Source of the DNA: Cohaesibacter haloalkalitolerans
GTDB taxonomy: Bacteria > Pseudomonadota > Alphaproteobacteria > Rhizobiales > Cohaesibacteraceae
Direction: 5' to 3'
DNA: 64,000 nt
NCBI RefSeq assembly: GCF_003574655.1
Contig: NZ_QNUM01000008.1
Coordinates: forward strand, 62,001-126,000
This document shows positions 9,605-19,436 of this stretch, piece after piece (position 1 is the first letter of the stretch; every line of letters begins with the position of its first letter). The translations under genes were made by a program, and so were the position numbers. The notes below the pieces were generated by a model. The model saw only the letters and a program-made list of their open reading frames with translations. It had not been told where the DNA came from and made no database searches.

Positions 9605-10951
9605 TTAAAGCCCCGAATTGCCCTGAGCGGTCCGCGCCCCAAGAATGGATTGCAAGGCCTGATATCCCTCTTCAATGCTGGTGGCCTCCCCCTTGTTCTG
9701 CGTCAGGAAGGTTTCCAGTGGTTCATGAAGAGCGATGGCCAAATCCACATTTGGATCGCTTCCCCGTTTATAGGCCCCCAGACGGATCAACTCTTCCATA
9801 TCCGAATAGGTCGCCATATATTGCCGAGCCTTCAACACATCTGGCCAATAGGCCGGATCGGCAGCCTTGGGAAGTGTACGCGAAACAGATTTCAAAATGT
9901 TAATCGCCGGGTACCTTCCCCTCTCAGCAATGGCCCTTTCCATAACGATATGTCCATCCAGAATACCACGAACAGCATCCGCTACAGGCTCATTGTGATT
10001 ATCACCTTCCACCAAAACAGTAAAAAGTCCGGTAACGGCACCCTCATTTTTTTCGCCAGGTCCCGCTCTTTCCAGCAATTTGGGCAATTCTGCGAAAACT
10101 GTGGGTGTATAACCCTTGGAAGTCGGCGGCTCACCTGCGGCCAGCCCGATCTCGCGCTGGGCCTGAGCAAAGCGGGTGACAGAATCCATCATGCACAGAA
10201 CCTGCTTGCCCTGCTTGCGGAAGAACTCGGAGAGAGCCAGCGTCAGATAAGCCGCCTGACGGCGCATCAGGGCCATTTCGTCCGACGTGGCGACCACGAC
10301 GATGGAGCGTTTGAGGCCCTCCTCCCCCAGATCATCCTCGACGAATTCCTGAACTTCGCGTCCACGTTCGCCGATCAGGCCAATGATATTGACCTCGGAA
10401 CTGGCATTCCGCGCCAGCATCGACAGCAGCACGGACTTGCCGACGCCCGATCCGGCGAAAATACCCATTCTCTGGCCCTCACAGAGGGTTATGAAGGTGT
10501 TGAGCGCCCTCACCCCAAGGTCCATGGGGCCACCCACGCGCATGCGCTTGTGCGCCGCTGGAGGCTTACCTCTCAAATGCACGGAATCGTGACCACGCGC
10601 CAACGGCCCCTTGCCATCGATCGGCTCGCCAAAGGCGTTGATCATCCGGCCGAGCCACTCCTTCGTTGGCCGGATCGCTACCGGCCCGTGCAATTCAGCC
10701 CGACAGCCCAGCCGCACCCCTTCCAGATCGGAATAAGGAAGACACAAGGCCCGATCAGAGGAAAACCCGACCACCTCGCATTTGATGGGCTCGCGCCCTT
10801 CGGCGTGAATCGACAACATCGACCCGACACTCATTTCAAAGAGCGGCCCAGCCACCTCCACCAGATGGCCCTGAATCGAGGCCACCCGGCCAAATGCGTG
10901 CCGGGGCGTGATGTCGTCCAGTTTGCTGATCAGTTCCTGTACCATTGCCAA
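9605..10951 (-). CDS. fliI: Flagellum-specific ATPase FliI
   Basis: FliI is the ATPase of the flagellar type III export apparatus and is related to the F1 beta subunit. The 448-residue product shows Walker A near residues 166-173 (AGSGVGKS), the GERGREV motif, the Walker B stretch [13 protein letters not shown] and the conserved [15 protein letters not shown] segment. Length is usual. Its promoter region faces ctrA and contains two copies of the 19-bp repeat also seen before fliF. fliJ follows in the same operon. Confidence 0.96.
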   Translation of the reverse strand: MAMVQELISKLDDITPRHAFGRVASIQGHLVEVAGPLFEMSVGSMLSIHAEGREPIKCEVVGFSSDRALCLPYSDLEGVRLGCRAELHGPVAIRPTKEWLGRMINAFGEPIDGKGPLARGHDSVHLRGKPPAAHKRMRVGGPMDLGVRALNTFITLCEGQRMGIFAGSGVGKSVLLSMLARNASSEVNIIGLIGERGREVQEFVEDDLGEEGLKRSIVVVATSDEMALMRRQAAYLTLALSEFFRKQGKQVLCMMDSVTRFAQAQREIGLAAGEPPTSKGYTPTVFAELPKLLERAGPGEKNEGAVTGLFTVLVEGDNHNEPVADAVRGILDGHIVMERAIAERGRYPAINILKSVSRTLPKAADPAYWPDVLKARQYMATYSDMEELIRLGAYKRGSDPNVDLAIALHEPLETFLTQNKGEATSIEEGYQALQSILGARTAQGNSGL

Positions 10952-11023
10952 GCCTTTAATAATTCTTTTCCATGGTAATGATTCGTTTACCCGATTGGTT
11001 AATTATTATCTCCAATGGGTTTG

Positions 11024-11042
11024 CTAGGGAAATTCTTCCTAG
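11024..11042. promoter_or_regulatory. 19-bp inverted repeat CTAGG-N9-CCTAG between fliI and ctrA
   Basis: The arms match the copy before fliF exactly, with the same nine-base spacing. It lies 73 bp before the fliI start on the opposite strand, so it is well placed to control fliI and possibly ctrA. Confidence 0.5.
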
Positions 11043-11117
11043 TAGGTCGAAACTGACTCTGCCGGATACGGAGTGACACTTAATATTTTTTATTAATGTG
11101 AAACTTTACGTCAGGTA

Positions 11118-11136
11118 CTGGGAACAATTTTCCTAG
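11118..11136. promoter_or_regulatory. Variant of the 19-bp repeat (CTGGG-N9-CCTAG)
   Basis: One arm differs by a single base from the perfect copies; spacing and the A/T-rich centre are kept. It lies about 175 bp before the chosen ctrA start. The rest of the 10952-11312 interval is A/T rich and holds TTAA words, but none with the exact CtrA spacing. Confidence 0.42.
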
Positions 11137-11312
11137 AATTCAATGGGATATCACTTTTCTTTGTGAAGTTCCAACCCAAGACTTGCATAGTGGAATCAGT
11201 ATTTGTTAACCATTATGTACTAGCCTTGGAATCTGGGTTAAAATTTGGTTCTTGTCGGCTGCGACTCTGCAGATTGCTCCGAGCCCAGAATAGGCAAACA
11301 AAGAGGATTGGC

Positions 11313-12014
11313 ATGCGCGTTTTGCTAATTGAGGACGACGGCGCCACAGCACAGAGCATCGAGTTGATGCTCAAGTCTGAAAGCTTCAATGTCTACACAA
11401 CCGATCTCGGTGAAGAAGGCATTGACCTTGGTAAGCTGTACGACTACGACATAATTCTACTGGACCTGAACCTGCCGGATATGAGCGGTTACGAGGTGCT
11501 TCGCACCCTGCGCGTATCCAAGGTCAAGACTCCTATCCTGATTCTCTCCGGTCTGGCCGGTATCGAGGACAAGGTGCGCGGTCTTGGTTTCGGTGCAGAT
11601 GACTACATGACCAAGCCATTCCACAAGGATGAGCTGGTCGCCCGCATCCATGCGATTGTTCGTCGCTCCAAGGGGCATGCACAGTCCGTGATCTCCACAG
11701 GTGAACTGACCGTCAACCTCGACACCAAGACTGTCGAAGTTCAGGGCCAGCGCGTCCACCTGACGGGCAAGGAATATCAGATGCTCGAGCTTCTGAGCCT
11801 GCGCAAGGGCACGACCCTGACCAAGGAGATGTTCCTGAACCATCTCTATGGCGGCATGGATGAACCGGAATTGAAGATCATCGACGTATTCATCTGCAAG
11901 CTGCGCAAAAAGCTAGCAACGGCCACTGGCGGCCGCAACTATATCGAAACCGTCTGGGGTCGCGGCTATGTTCTGCGCGAGCCTGATGAAGAGGGTATGA
12001 GAGAAAGCGCCTGA
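11313..12014 (+). CDS. ctrA: Cell-cycle response regulator CtrA
   Basis: CtrA is the OmpR-type master regulator of flagellar, chemotaxis and cell-cycle genes in alphaproteobacteria, phosphorylated through CckA and ChpT. I start it at the ATG giving [10 protein letters not shown]. This yields 233 residues with the phospho-acceptor at D51, exactly as in Caulobacter, and a winged-helix domain from about 125 ending in [15 protein letters not shown]. The open frame reaches back to 11163, but that extension has no family counterpart. chpT is about 6.5 kb away, and both genes bracket the chemotaxis operon. A strong bidirectional terminator follows. Confidence 0.96.
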   Translation: MRVLLIEDDGATAQSIELMLKSESFNVYTTDLGEEGIDLGKLYDYDIILLDLNLPDMSGYEVLRTLRVSKVKTPILILSGLAGIEDKVRGLGFGADDYMTKPFHKDELVARIHAIVRRSKGHAQSVISTGELTVNLDTKTVEVQGQRVHLTGKEYQMLELLSLRKGTTLTKEMFLNHLYGGMDEPELKIIDVFICKLRKKLATATGGRNYIETVWGRGYVLREPDEEGMRESA

Positions 12015-12094
12015 AAAGATACAGACGACTGACCGGGCAAGGCCGCCAAATGCCGGGCTGAGTGTCAGTTTTGCAAGAATTCCGTCCTCTTTAG

Positions 12095-12124
12095 AAAAAG
12101 CCGCCTTACTCAAGGCGGCTTTTT
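12095..12124. terminator. Bidirectional intrinsic terminator after ctrA
   Basis: A perfect 13-bp stem (AAAAAGCCGCCTT with its complement) closes a 4-base ACTC loop, with A-run and T-run arms, so it can stop transcription in both directions. Confidence 0.9.
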
Positions 12125-12198
12125 CTTTTGCCCCTCGAATGCTCAATCAATACGGTCAGGGACATCACTCCGCAAGCGCCACCGGCGCCACTAGAAAT

Positions 12199-12230
12199 CA
12201 AAAGAAAAGCCACCCCGATGAGGAGTGGCT
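12199..12230 (-). terminator. Terminator of the chemotaxis operon
   Basis: Read on the minus strand, AGCCAC pairs with GTGGCT, with further G:C pairs inside, and the stem is followed by TTTTCTTTT. It lies about 40 bp after the cheR stop. Confidence 0.75.
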
Positions 12231-12266
12231 CTCGTGTTCTTGACTTTATCAGTTCGCTGTCTGGCG

Positions 12267-13235
12267 CTACTTGCGACCACCGGGAATGGTTGACAGACGC
12301 GAAGACGCAAAAACGGAAGGCTTGGCAGCCGACGGGGAGGCCCCTAGAGCGCGAGCGCCAAAAGCACTCTCCCCCACAGCGAGCCTTGGCGTTGCAATAG
12401 AAGGCGTAGCTTTGGTGTCAGCAGCCCCACGGGCGTTGCCATAAAGACCGCGCTTACCAGGAACTGCCTGAAACGCCGTGGTCAGTCCGACAACGGTTTC
12501 CGCAGCGCCAAGCAACAGATAGCCATCGTCCGGCATCTGCTTGGACAGCCGCTGCATGATATCGGTCTTGGTTGCCTGATCGAAATAGATCAGCACGTTG
12601 CGACAGAAAATCACATCAAACTGGCCAAGCGAGGCAAAGCTCTCCAGCAAGTTGAAATATTTGTAGGTCACCATGGCCCGGATTTCCGGCGCAATCTGCC
12701 ACATTTCACCATGCTGGGTGAAATATTTCAGCAGCAACTGAACCGGCAGGCCGCGCTGCACTTCAAACTGGCTGTAGAAACCGGCCTTGGCCTTGTCGAG
12801 CACTTCGTTGGAAATATCCGTTGCCAGAATTTCAAAACTCAGCCCGCCGAGTTTGGAAGCATTCTCCTTGAGGCTCATCGCCAGCGAATAGGGCTCCTGA
12901 CCGGTAGACGCAGCAGCACACCAGATGCGCACCCTGCCCCGTTTCCGGGTTTCCAACAAATGCGGAATGATCGTATCAGTGAAATGCTCGAACGGTGTCT
13001 TGTCACGGAAGAAGAAGGACTCATTGGTCGTCATCGCTTCCACGACGGCAGTCTGCAAGGTCCGGTCACCAAAGCCCCGAATCTTGCCGATCAGATCACC
13101 AATCGACTGCAGACCGGCCTTGCGGGCGATCGGCATCAGACGGCTTTCGATCAGATACTGCTTGTCATTCGAGAGCACCAGACCCGATTTTTCCTTCAGG
13201 AACCCCTGCAAGAAAGCATAATCCTGTGGCGTCAT
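12267..13235 (-). CDS. cheR: Chemoreceptor methyltransferase CheR
   Basis: CheR methylates glutamates of chemoreceptors using S-adenosylmethionine. The product has the N-terminal helical CheR domain (about 1-75) and the SAM-binding domain with RVRIWCAAASTGQEPYSLAM and FDVIFCRNVLIYFD. The last 50 residues are Ala, Ser and Pro rich and not part of the core enzyme. The gene overlaps cheB by four bases and is last in the che operon. Confidence 0.94.
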   Translation of the reverse strand: MTPQDYAFLQGFLKEKSGLVLSNDKQYLIESRLMPIARKAGLQSIGDLIGKIRGFGDRTLQTAVVEAMTTNESFFFRDKTPFEHFTDTIIPHLLETRKRGRVRIWCAAASTGQEPYSLAMSLKENASKLGGLSFEILATDISNEVLDKAKAGFYSQFEVQRGLPVQLLLKYFTQHGEMWQIAPEIRAMVTYKYFNLLESFASLGQFDVIFCRNVLIYFDQATKTDIMQRLSKQMPDDGYLLLGAAETVVGLTTAFQAVPGKRGLYGNARGAADTKATPSIATPRLAVGESAFGARALGASPSAAKPSVFASSRLSTIPGGRK

Positions 13236-14485
13236 GACCGCTCCCCTCTAAAAATACGCATAACTTTGGAGCCTATTTGATTGAGCGGAATGATGGCGGC
13301 GCACACACCAGCCTGAGCGGCAGCACCCGGCATACCCCAAACAACACTGCTTGCTTCATCCTGTGCAATAATGCTTCCCCCCGCATCAACAATATGCCGG
13401 GCACCATTGGCACCATCATGCCCCATGCCGGTCAGGATCACGCCCAGAGAGGCGGCTCCATAAACCTGGGCAGCACTCTCGAAAAACGGATCCACTGCAG
13501 GCTTGCAGAAATTCACCGGTGGACCATCGGTCAGCTTGATGACAGCCTGACCGGCCTGTTTCACCAGTTCCATGTGTTTGCCGCCAGGAGCAACATAGAT
13601 ATGCCCGTTCTGCACGACCTCACCATCCTGCCCTTCCGCAGCAGGCATGCCGGATGCTCTGGCCAGATGATCGGCGAGAATGGCCGTAAAGGTGGCAGGC
13701 ATATGCTGAGTGATCAGGATCGGCGCCGAACGCATTTGCGGGCCGATTTCCTGCAACAGTTTCTCAAGCGCCTGTGGACCGCCGGTCGAGCTGCCGATCA
13801 GCAGCACGCGCGGACGGGCAGATCCCAGTTTGCGCAAGGTGATTCCGTTCGGCCCTGCAACGGTACCGGCTGAAACCGCAGCAACAGGCGCCACAGCCAC
13901 GCGACCGGTCGAACCATCCGCAGCCAACGCCTGACGGCTCTGCTGGATACGGGACGTCGGCATGGCACCCGGACGAGTTCCGATGCCTGCAGCTGCGCGG
14001 GATGCACGAAACTGCGAAGGGCCCTCGTCGCCAACCCCGCCAAGTCCCTTGATCTTGGCAAGCAGTTCATTGCGGAACTCGCGGGATGTGGTGATCTGGC
14101 TGTTCGATTCCGGCTTGGGAACATAATCCATCGCCCCAAGGGTCAGCGCTCTAAGACTGATCTCGGCGTTGCGCCGGGTCAGGGTGGAGGCCATCAGGAT
14201 CTTGGCTTTGGGATAGTTCCGCAGCAGCAACGGCAGCGCCGTCAGCCCGTCCATGTCGGGCATTTCAATATCCAGAACCACGATGTCGGGCCGGGACTTG
14301 GCAATGTCTTCGACAGCCAGACGTCCGTTGCGATGAGACCCCACCAGCTCAAGGGCAGGGTCTTCGTTGACCCAACGCCCGATCAAGCCCCTGATAACAA
14401 CCGAGTCATCAACGACCATAACCTTCACCTGCCGTGAAGGAGCGCGAGCAATAGCAGCCTCTGCGGACATCAAACCCATATTCAC
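13232..14485 (-). CDS. cheB: Chemoreceptor methylesterase/deamidase CheB
   Basis: CheB removes methyl groups from receptors when phosphorylated, giving adaptation. It has an N-terminal receiver (VMVVDDSVVIRG, phospho-acceptor in VVLDIEMPDMDG), a long linker of about 80 residues rich in Ala, Arg and Ser, and a C-terminal esterase domain. The catalytic residues are visible: Ser in GSSTGGPQAL, His in ITQHMP and Asp in GMGHDGANG. With 417 residues it is longer than E. coli CheB because of the linker. Confidence 0.94.
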   Translation of the reverse strand: MNMGLMSAEAAIARAPSRQVKVMVVDDSVVIRGLIGRWVNEDPALELVGSHRNGRLAVEDIAKSRPDIVVLDIEMPDMDGLTALPLLLRNYPKAKILMASTLTRRNAEISLRALTLGAMDYVPKPESNSQITTSREFRNELLAKIKGLGGVGDEGPSQFRASRAAAGIGTRPGAMPTSRIQQSRQALAADGSTGRVAVAPVAAVSAGTVAGPNGITLRKLGSARPRVLLIGSSTGGPQALEKLLQEIGPQMRSAPILITQHMPATFTAILADHLARASGMPAAEGQDGEVVQNGHIYVAPGGKHMELVKQAGQAVIKLTDGPPVNFCKPAVDPFFESAAQVYGAASLGVILTGMGHDGANGARHIVDAGGSIIAQDEASSVVWGMPGAAAQAGVCAAIIPLNQIGSKVMRIFRGERS

Positions 14486-14513
14486 AACTCACACAAGAGA
14501 GAGAAAAACCGAC

Positions 14514-14894
14514 TTAAATCAACCCGACTTCTTGCAGCTTTGCTTCCACAATATCGCGGTCAAACGGCTTCATGATATATTCGTTGGCCCCTGCGCGAAT
14601 TGCCTTGGCGATGTGCGCCACGTCATTTTCCGTGGTGCAGAAAATAACCTTCGGGTTTGCGCCGCCTTCCAGCTTGCGAAGCTCCATGAGGAAATCCAGC
14701 CCGTCCATGACAGGCATGTTCCAATCAAGCAACACGGCATCAGGCATCTGGGCCTTGCAGCTTTCAAGAGCCTCTTTGCCGTCTTCAGCCTCAAAGATCT
14801 CGAAATCGAGATCTTCGAGAATGCGACGGGCAACCTTCCTGATAACACTGGAGTCATCAACAACCAGACAGGTTTTCATATTCTTCGTCTCCAA
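14514..14894 (-). CDS. cheY: Single-domain response regulator, CheY type
   Basis: A stand-alone receiver of 126 residues with the acidic pair (VVDDSSVIRK), phospho-acceptor Asp in LLDWNMPVMDG and Lys in IMKPFD. In the che operon it is the likely signal to the flagellar switch, though CheA also carries its own receiver that may act as a phosphate sink. A second in-frame ATG (MKTCLVVDD) five codons downstream fits the family start equally well. Confidence 0.9.
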   Translation of the reverse strand: METKNMKTCLVVDDSSVIRKVARRILEDLDFEIFEAEDGKEALESCKAQMPDAVLLDWNMPVMDGLDFLMELRKLEGGANPKVIFCTTENDVAHIAKAIRAGANEYIMKPFDRDIVEAKLQEVGLI

Positions 14895-14915
14895 AGATAC
14901 CGAAGGGATCGATCA

Positions 14916-15404
14916 CTACGCAGCGACGCTGGTCGTGACCATATCGCCCAGAACACGGTCTACATCGAGGATAACCATGAGTTCCTTTTCCAAACGATGC
15001 ACCCCTGCTGCTACATCAGCCCAGCGATGATCAAGGTTGCTTGGAACGGCCTCACGGCTCGATTCGTTCAAATCAAGAACTTCACCGACACTATCAATGA
15101 TGAGGCCATAGGACTCTTCCTTGAATTCGATGCCGATCGCCATCATGTTGCCTTGCTGCTTCAGAGGCTCCAGCCCGAGACGCTTGCGCATGTCGATGGC
15201 GGTTACGATGCGGCCACGCAGGTTCAGAACGCCGGCAATCTCGACCTGTGACAGTGGTACACGGGTCACGGATTCCGGCACGAACACGTCATGCACACGG
15301 TTGATCGGCAGACCAAACAGCTGACCGGAAATGAAGATGGTCACATACTGGATAGTCTCGTTGACGCTTTCGTCTTCCTGCTCGGGTGCCAGATGGTTTC
15401 TCAT
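14916..15404 (-). CDS. cheW: Chemotaxis coupling protein CheW
   Basis: CheW links receptors to CheA. The 162 residues form one CheW domain (about 18-155), with conserved FGLPINRVHDVF, NLRGRIVTAIDMRKRLGL and VDSVGEVLDL. The start overlaps the cheA stop by four bases, suggesting coupled translation. Confidence 0.94.
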   Translation of the reverse strand: MRNHLAPEQEDESVNETIQYVTIFISGQLFGLPINRVHDVFVPESVTRVPLSQVEIAGVLNLRGRIVTAIDMRKRLGLEPLKQQGNMMAIGIEFKEESYGLIIDSVGEVLDLNESSREAVPSNLDHRWADVAAGVHRLEKELMVILDVDRVLGDMVTTSVAA

Positions 15405-18223
15405 GCTGCTACTCCCAATTCAATGCGTTGTTCTTTGAGGGAAGCGATCAGGCCAGGACGGTCGAACTTGGCAACATAATCGTTAAACCCGGCCTGACGG
15501 CCACGTTCAATCGCAGCCGGCGTGCACAGTGAAGAAAGGGCGATAATCGGAATATCGCGGGTAGCCGGCTGACGACGAATCGCTTCGCAAAGCTCGAAGC
15601 CGTTCATCTCGGGCATTTCGATATCCGACACGACGATTTCGTAGCTCGGGTCACGTTCAAGCACGGCGAGCGCTTCGGCACCCGAAGAGCAAACGGTCAC
15701 TTCGTAACCGGCAGCCTTCAGAACCGGGCCGAGCATGTTGCGGAAGAAGCTGGAGTCGTCAACGAACAGCAGTTTCTTGACCAGCAGATCCTCTTCCGAC
15801 ATTTCCTTGCGATGGAACCAGTCCTCGAAGGCCTGCGGCAGATAGTGGCCCACGTCGATGATCTCGGTTGCCTTGCCCTTGATAACAGCAGTACCCAGGA
15901 CGCCCGGAACTTCCGAAGACACCTCGATATTGAGTTGCTCGTCGACGATGTCGACAATCTCGTCAACAACAAGACCCATGGACCGACCGGCATCGGAGAA
16001 GACCAGCATCGGCTGGCTGCCTTCGGTACGGCGCTGGACGAAGTCGTTGACCTGAACCAGCGGCATCAGGCTGCCACGATACTGGACCATGTCGCGACCG
16101 TTGGAGAACTCGATCTTTTCAATCTCGAACTCTTCAAGGCGTGTGACGAGCGAAAGCGGAACGGCTTTCGGCTCTGGCGAACCGGCGCGAAAAATAAGAA
16201 GGGAAACAGTGTTCTTTTCTTCCGGAAGCGCCTGCTTTTCGGCTTCTTCCTTGCCAGCTTCCACATCGGTGCCAACATGGCTGCCAAAGGCCTGAGCCAC
16301 ACCATTCGGATCGAGGATCATGATCACGGAGCCATCACCAAGGATGGTGTTACCGGAGAACATCGACAGGTGACGCAGCATGGTCGCCATCGGCTTGACC
16401 ACGATTTCCTCGGTGTGGAACACCGCGTCAACGACAACGCCGAAATTCTGGGCGCCAACCTGCATGACGACGATGAAGCCGTTGTCATCCAGACTGATGT
16501 CATGGTCTTCGTTCTTGTCAATGCCAAGCAGATTGCTCAGATGGATGAGCGGCAGCAGCTTGTTGCGCAAGCGCAGGACCGGAGTATCCTTGATCCGCTC
16601 GATCTTGTGCTCGGAATTGTTCTGTACGCGCACCAGTTCGACAACGCTGAGCTGCGGGATAGCAAACCGGTCACCGGATGCCTCGACCAGCAGGGTCGAC
16701 ACGATGGCGAGCGTCAGCGGGATCTTGATGGAGAAGGTTGAACCCTTGCCCGGAACGGACTTGAGGTCGACCGACCCACCGATCAGCTCGATGTTGTTGC
16801 GAACCACATCCATGCCGACGCCGCGACCGGACACGTTGGTAATCTTTTCTGCGGTCGAGAAGCCGGCAGCAAAAATGAACTTGTTGATCTGCTGCTCGGA
16901 CATCTTCTCGAGTTCAGCTTCCGTGGCAAGCTCATTCTTGAGGATCTTGGCCTTGACCTTTTCGGTGTCGATACCACGACCATCGTCCTTGATGTCGATG
17001 ATGATATGGCCACCTTCATGGTAAGCGGACAGGATGATGCTACCCTTGGCCGGCTTGCCCATGGCAACGCGTTCTTCACCATTCTCAAGCCCATGGTCGG
17101 CAGAGTTGCGAACCATGTGGGTGAGCGGATCCTTGATCAATTCCAGAACCTGACGGTCAAGTTCGGTATCCTGACCGATCATGATCAGGTCGATTTCCTT
17201 GTGCAGGTCATTGGCCAGATCGCGCACGATGCGCGGCAGTTTCTGCCAGGCATTGCCGATCGGCTGCATGCGGGTCTTCATGACCCCTTCCTGCAGTTCC
17301 ACGGTGACATTCGAAAGGCGCTGCAACGGCACCTTGAACTCGGAGTCTTCATGACGGCGCACGATTTCGAGCAGCTGGTTGCGGGTCAGCACGAGCTCGG
17401 AAACCATGGTCATGAGATGTTCGAGAGTCTCGACATTCACACGGATGGACTGGTGGGCACCACCGCCGGATTTTGGTTCTTTTTCGGCTTTGGGCTCTTC
17501 CTTCTTGGCCTTGGCTACAGGGGCCTTGGCCGGAGCTTTGGTAACAGGCGTCTTGCCCATGCGTTTCTGCGCAGCAGCATCGGCAATCGCAGCTTCGGCA
17601 GCTTCCTTGGCGCTCTGGGCGACATCGAACCCTTCAGGGCCTTCTGCCTCGCGGAAAGCGCGTTCCAGTTCGTCCAGGGATACTTCGCCAGCCTTCAGCT
17701 CCCGCTCTAGAACCTGATAAACTTCATGAGTTGCCTCTTCCACGGGCTTTTGAGCAACGGGCGCTTCCTCAGCAACCTCCGCCACGGGCTCTGAAGCATC
17801 GTCCTCACCGGCCAGATCCATCACCGAGGTGCCCTGACCTGCATATTTGCCAATACCCGACAACCGGTCCAGCTGATCGATGAGGTCCTCATCAGATCCG
17901 ATAGGCTCCGACTCGTTGGCTTCCAGCTCGCTGACAATTTCCTTGATCCGGTCAAGGGACATGAGGATGACCGACACGGACTCCCCGGTTACGGGCGCGC
18001 CATCCCTGAATTTTCCCATAAGGGTTTCAGCGGCATGCGCCAAGCTTTCGAGCCTTGGGAGTCCCAGGAACCCGCAAGTACCTTTGATAGTATGCACGAG
18101 CCGAAAAATATTATCGAGGATCTGAGCATTGTTTGGCTCTTGCTCAAACTTGACGAGCTCAACGTCTACGACGTCAAGGCTTTCATTTGTTTCCTCGATA
18201 AATTCACGTAAAAGATCATCCAT
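15401..18223 (-). CDS. cheA: Hybrid chemotaxis kinase CheA with two CheW domains and a receiver
   Basis: At 940 residues this CheA is far longer than the usual 650-700. In order: an HPt domain with phospho-His 44 (RLVHTIKGTCGFLG); an Ala/Glu/Lys-rich linker (about 120-260); the dimerisation helices (VETLEHLMTMVSELVL); the ATPase domain with N box (HMVRNSADHGLE) and G boxes (DDGRGID, GRGVGMD); one CheW-like domain; a second CheW-like domain (from about 675, VSLLIFRAG); and a C-terminal receiver (about 815-940, LLFVDDSS, SDIEMPEMNG). The extra CheW domain and receiver suggest an internal phosphate sink and altered array packing. It heads the che operon. Confidence 0.94.
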   Translation of the reverse strand: MDDLLREFIEETNESLDVVDVELVKFEQEPNNAQILDNIFRLVHTIKGTCGFLGLPRLESLAHAAETLMGKFRDGAPVTGESVSVILMSLDRIKEIVSELEANESEPIGSDEDLIDQLDRLSGIGKYAGQGTSVMDLAGEDDASEPVAEVAEEAPVAQKPVEEATHEVYQVLERELKAGEVSLDELERAFREAEGPEGFDVAQSAKEAAEAAIADAAAQKRMGKTPVTKAPAKAPVAKAKKEEPKAEKEPKSGGGAHQSIRVNVETLEHLMTMVSELVLTRNQLLEIVRRHEDSEFKVPLQRLSNVTVELQEGVMKTRMQPIGNAWQKLPRIVRDLANDLHKEIDLIMIGQDTELDRQVLELIKDPLTHMVRNSADHGLENGEERVAMGKPAKGSIILSAYHEGGHIIIDIKDDGRGIDTEKVKAKILKNELATEAELEKMSEQQINKFIFAAGFSTAEKITNVSGRGVGMDVVRNNIELIGGSVDLKSVPGKGSTFSIKIPLTLAIVSTLLVEASGDRFAIPQLSVVELVRVQNNSEHKIERIKDTPVLRLRNKLLPLIHLSNLLGIDKNEDHDISLDDNGFIVVMQVGAQNFGVVVDAVFHTEEIVVKPMATMLRHLSMFSGNTILGDGSVIMILDPNGVAQAFGSHVGTDVEAGKEEAEKQALPEEKNTVSLLIFRAGSPEPKAVPLSLVTRLEEFEIEKIEFSNGRDMVQYRGSLMPLVQVNDFVQRRTEGSQPMLVFSDAGRSMGLVVDEIVDIVDEQLNIEVSSEVPGVLGTAVIKGKATEIIDVGHYLPQAFEDWFHRKEMSEEDLLVKKLLFVDDSSFFRNMLGPVLKAAGYEVTVCSSGAEALAVLERDPSYEIVVSDIEMPEMNGFELCEAIRRQPATRDIPIIALSSLCTPAAIERGRQAGFNDYVAKFDRPGLIASLKEQRIELGVAA

Positions 18224-18397
18224 GGCCTAAAACCCTGATTCTGGCGGAAACCGGTCTGAACAGACAGTTCTTCCTCTCCAGTCTCGGGGCAAAGCGTTAA
18301 TTTAAGCTGAAACAAAGCGCACAAACACTCAAACTTGACGCAATTACCGGCACATCTGTTTATAAATATTTCGCGACTTTGGTATGAATGATAATAC

Positions 18398-18421
18398 TTG
18401 GTTTATTGACAATAAAACCAA
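18398..18421. repeat. A/T-rich inverted repeat in the chpT-cheA gap
   Basis: TTGGTTTATTG and CAATAAAACCAA form near-perfect arms with one bulge. It lies in the 260-bp gap between chpT and cheA, both on the minus strand, so it could be an operator for cheA or a weak end signal for chpT. Confidence 0.4.
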
Positions 18422-18483
18422 TGGGATGAATACAGATCCATCCAAAACAGAGCTTATTTACCCTAAGTGACTTTACCTACCCA

Positions 18484-19194
18484 TCAGGCACCCGCGGTTT
18501 CCTCGCTCGGAATGGCAACACCGATCATTTCTTCCGGGTTCGGAATGTGCACCGGCTTGGCTTCGATGGTGATGACATCGTCGACCCAGTCGAAGGACAG
18601 ATCCATCTTTGCCTCACGGGCAAGCAGGCCCGTGTAGTAAGGCTGGATGGAATTGGCCGTGAACCCCTGCTCATCGGCCGGGCGACCGCGCAGCAGCCGG
18701 TCAAGGCTTGCCGGGATGCGGGCATTCTTGCCTTCGGACACCAGCCGGAAGGTCGGATATCGGGCTTCGCCCTCAAGGGAGACCTTGATGGTGCCGCCGC
18801 GCGGGATGGTGGTAATGCTGATCATGATGAGGTTCAGCAGCAGCTTGACCAGATTCTTCGGCATCAGAACGCGGGTGCCTTCCCACTCGATCTCGGCCTT
18901 CTCCGACTTCATATAGCCGCGCGCAACGCTTTCGGCATCGCCTGTGTCGATCTCGGCACCGGCCGAACCGGCAGCCCCGAACGCAAGGCGGGCAAACTGC
19001 AGCTTCGCAGAGGCTGTGCTGGCGCTCTTGGTAATGAGCTCCATGGCGAAGGTTTCCATTTCCTCGCCATTGTCTTCCTCCAGAACTTCAAGGCCGTTGA
19101 TGATGGCCCCAACCGGACTGATGATGTCGTGACAAACACGGCTGCACAGCAGCGCTGCCAAATCCATGGAGGACAGAGTTTCAATACCAGACAT
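18484..19194 (-). CDS. chpT: Histidine phosphotransferase ChpT
   Basis: ChpT carries phosphate from the kinase CckA to CtrA and CpdR. The 236-residue product has the DHp-like helical hairpin with phospho-acceptor His 22 (LLCSRVCHDIISPVGAI) and a degenerate ATPase-like C-terminal half (from about 95) that lacks nucleotide-binding boxes, as in Caulobacter ChpT. It sits just upstream of the che operon and about 6.5 kb from ctrA. Confidence 0.9.
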   Translation of the reverse strand: MSGIETLSSMDLAALLCSRVCHDIISPVGAIINGLEVLEEDNGEEMETFAMELITKSASTASAKLQFARLAFGAAGSAGAEIDTGDAESVARGYMKSEKAEIEWEGTRVLMPKNLVKLLLNLIMISITTIPRGGTIKVSLEGEARYPTFRLVSEGKNARIPASLDRLLRGRPADEQGFTANSIQPYYTGLLAREAKMDLSFDWVDDVITIEAKPVHIPNPEEMIGVAIPSEETAGA

Positions 19195-19436
19195 TGCACC
19201 CTCAAAAAGCAGTGGCTTACCTTTGGGCTCGGTTCAACATCAGACTGGCCCTGATACTCAACGGATCCCAAAGGATAGCAGATTAGATAGAACACGAATC
19301 AAACCATTTCGCTCTTTTCGAAGCATTACCCGTTAGCCACCCGCCTGCCAAGGCCAGAAGCGCCATAATCCGTCTGTTTCACAGGAGCACTAAGCAGTTT
19401 CACTCACACACAGACATCATCAGGAAACACGACCGA

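Noticed and set aside
11163-11312. Upstream extension of ctrA (50 codons)
   Set aside because: The extension has no receiver-family counterpart, and the later ATG puts the phospho-acceptor at D51 as in known CtrA.
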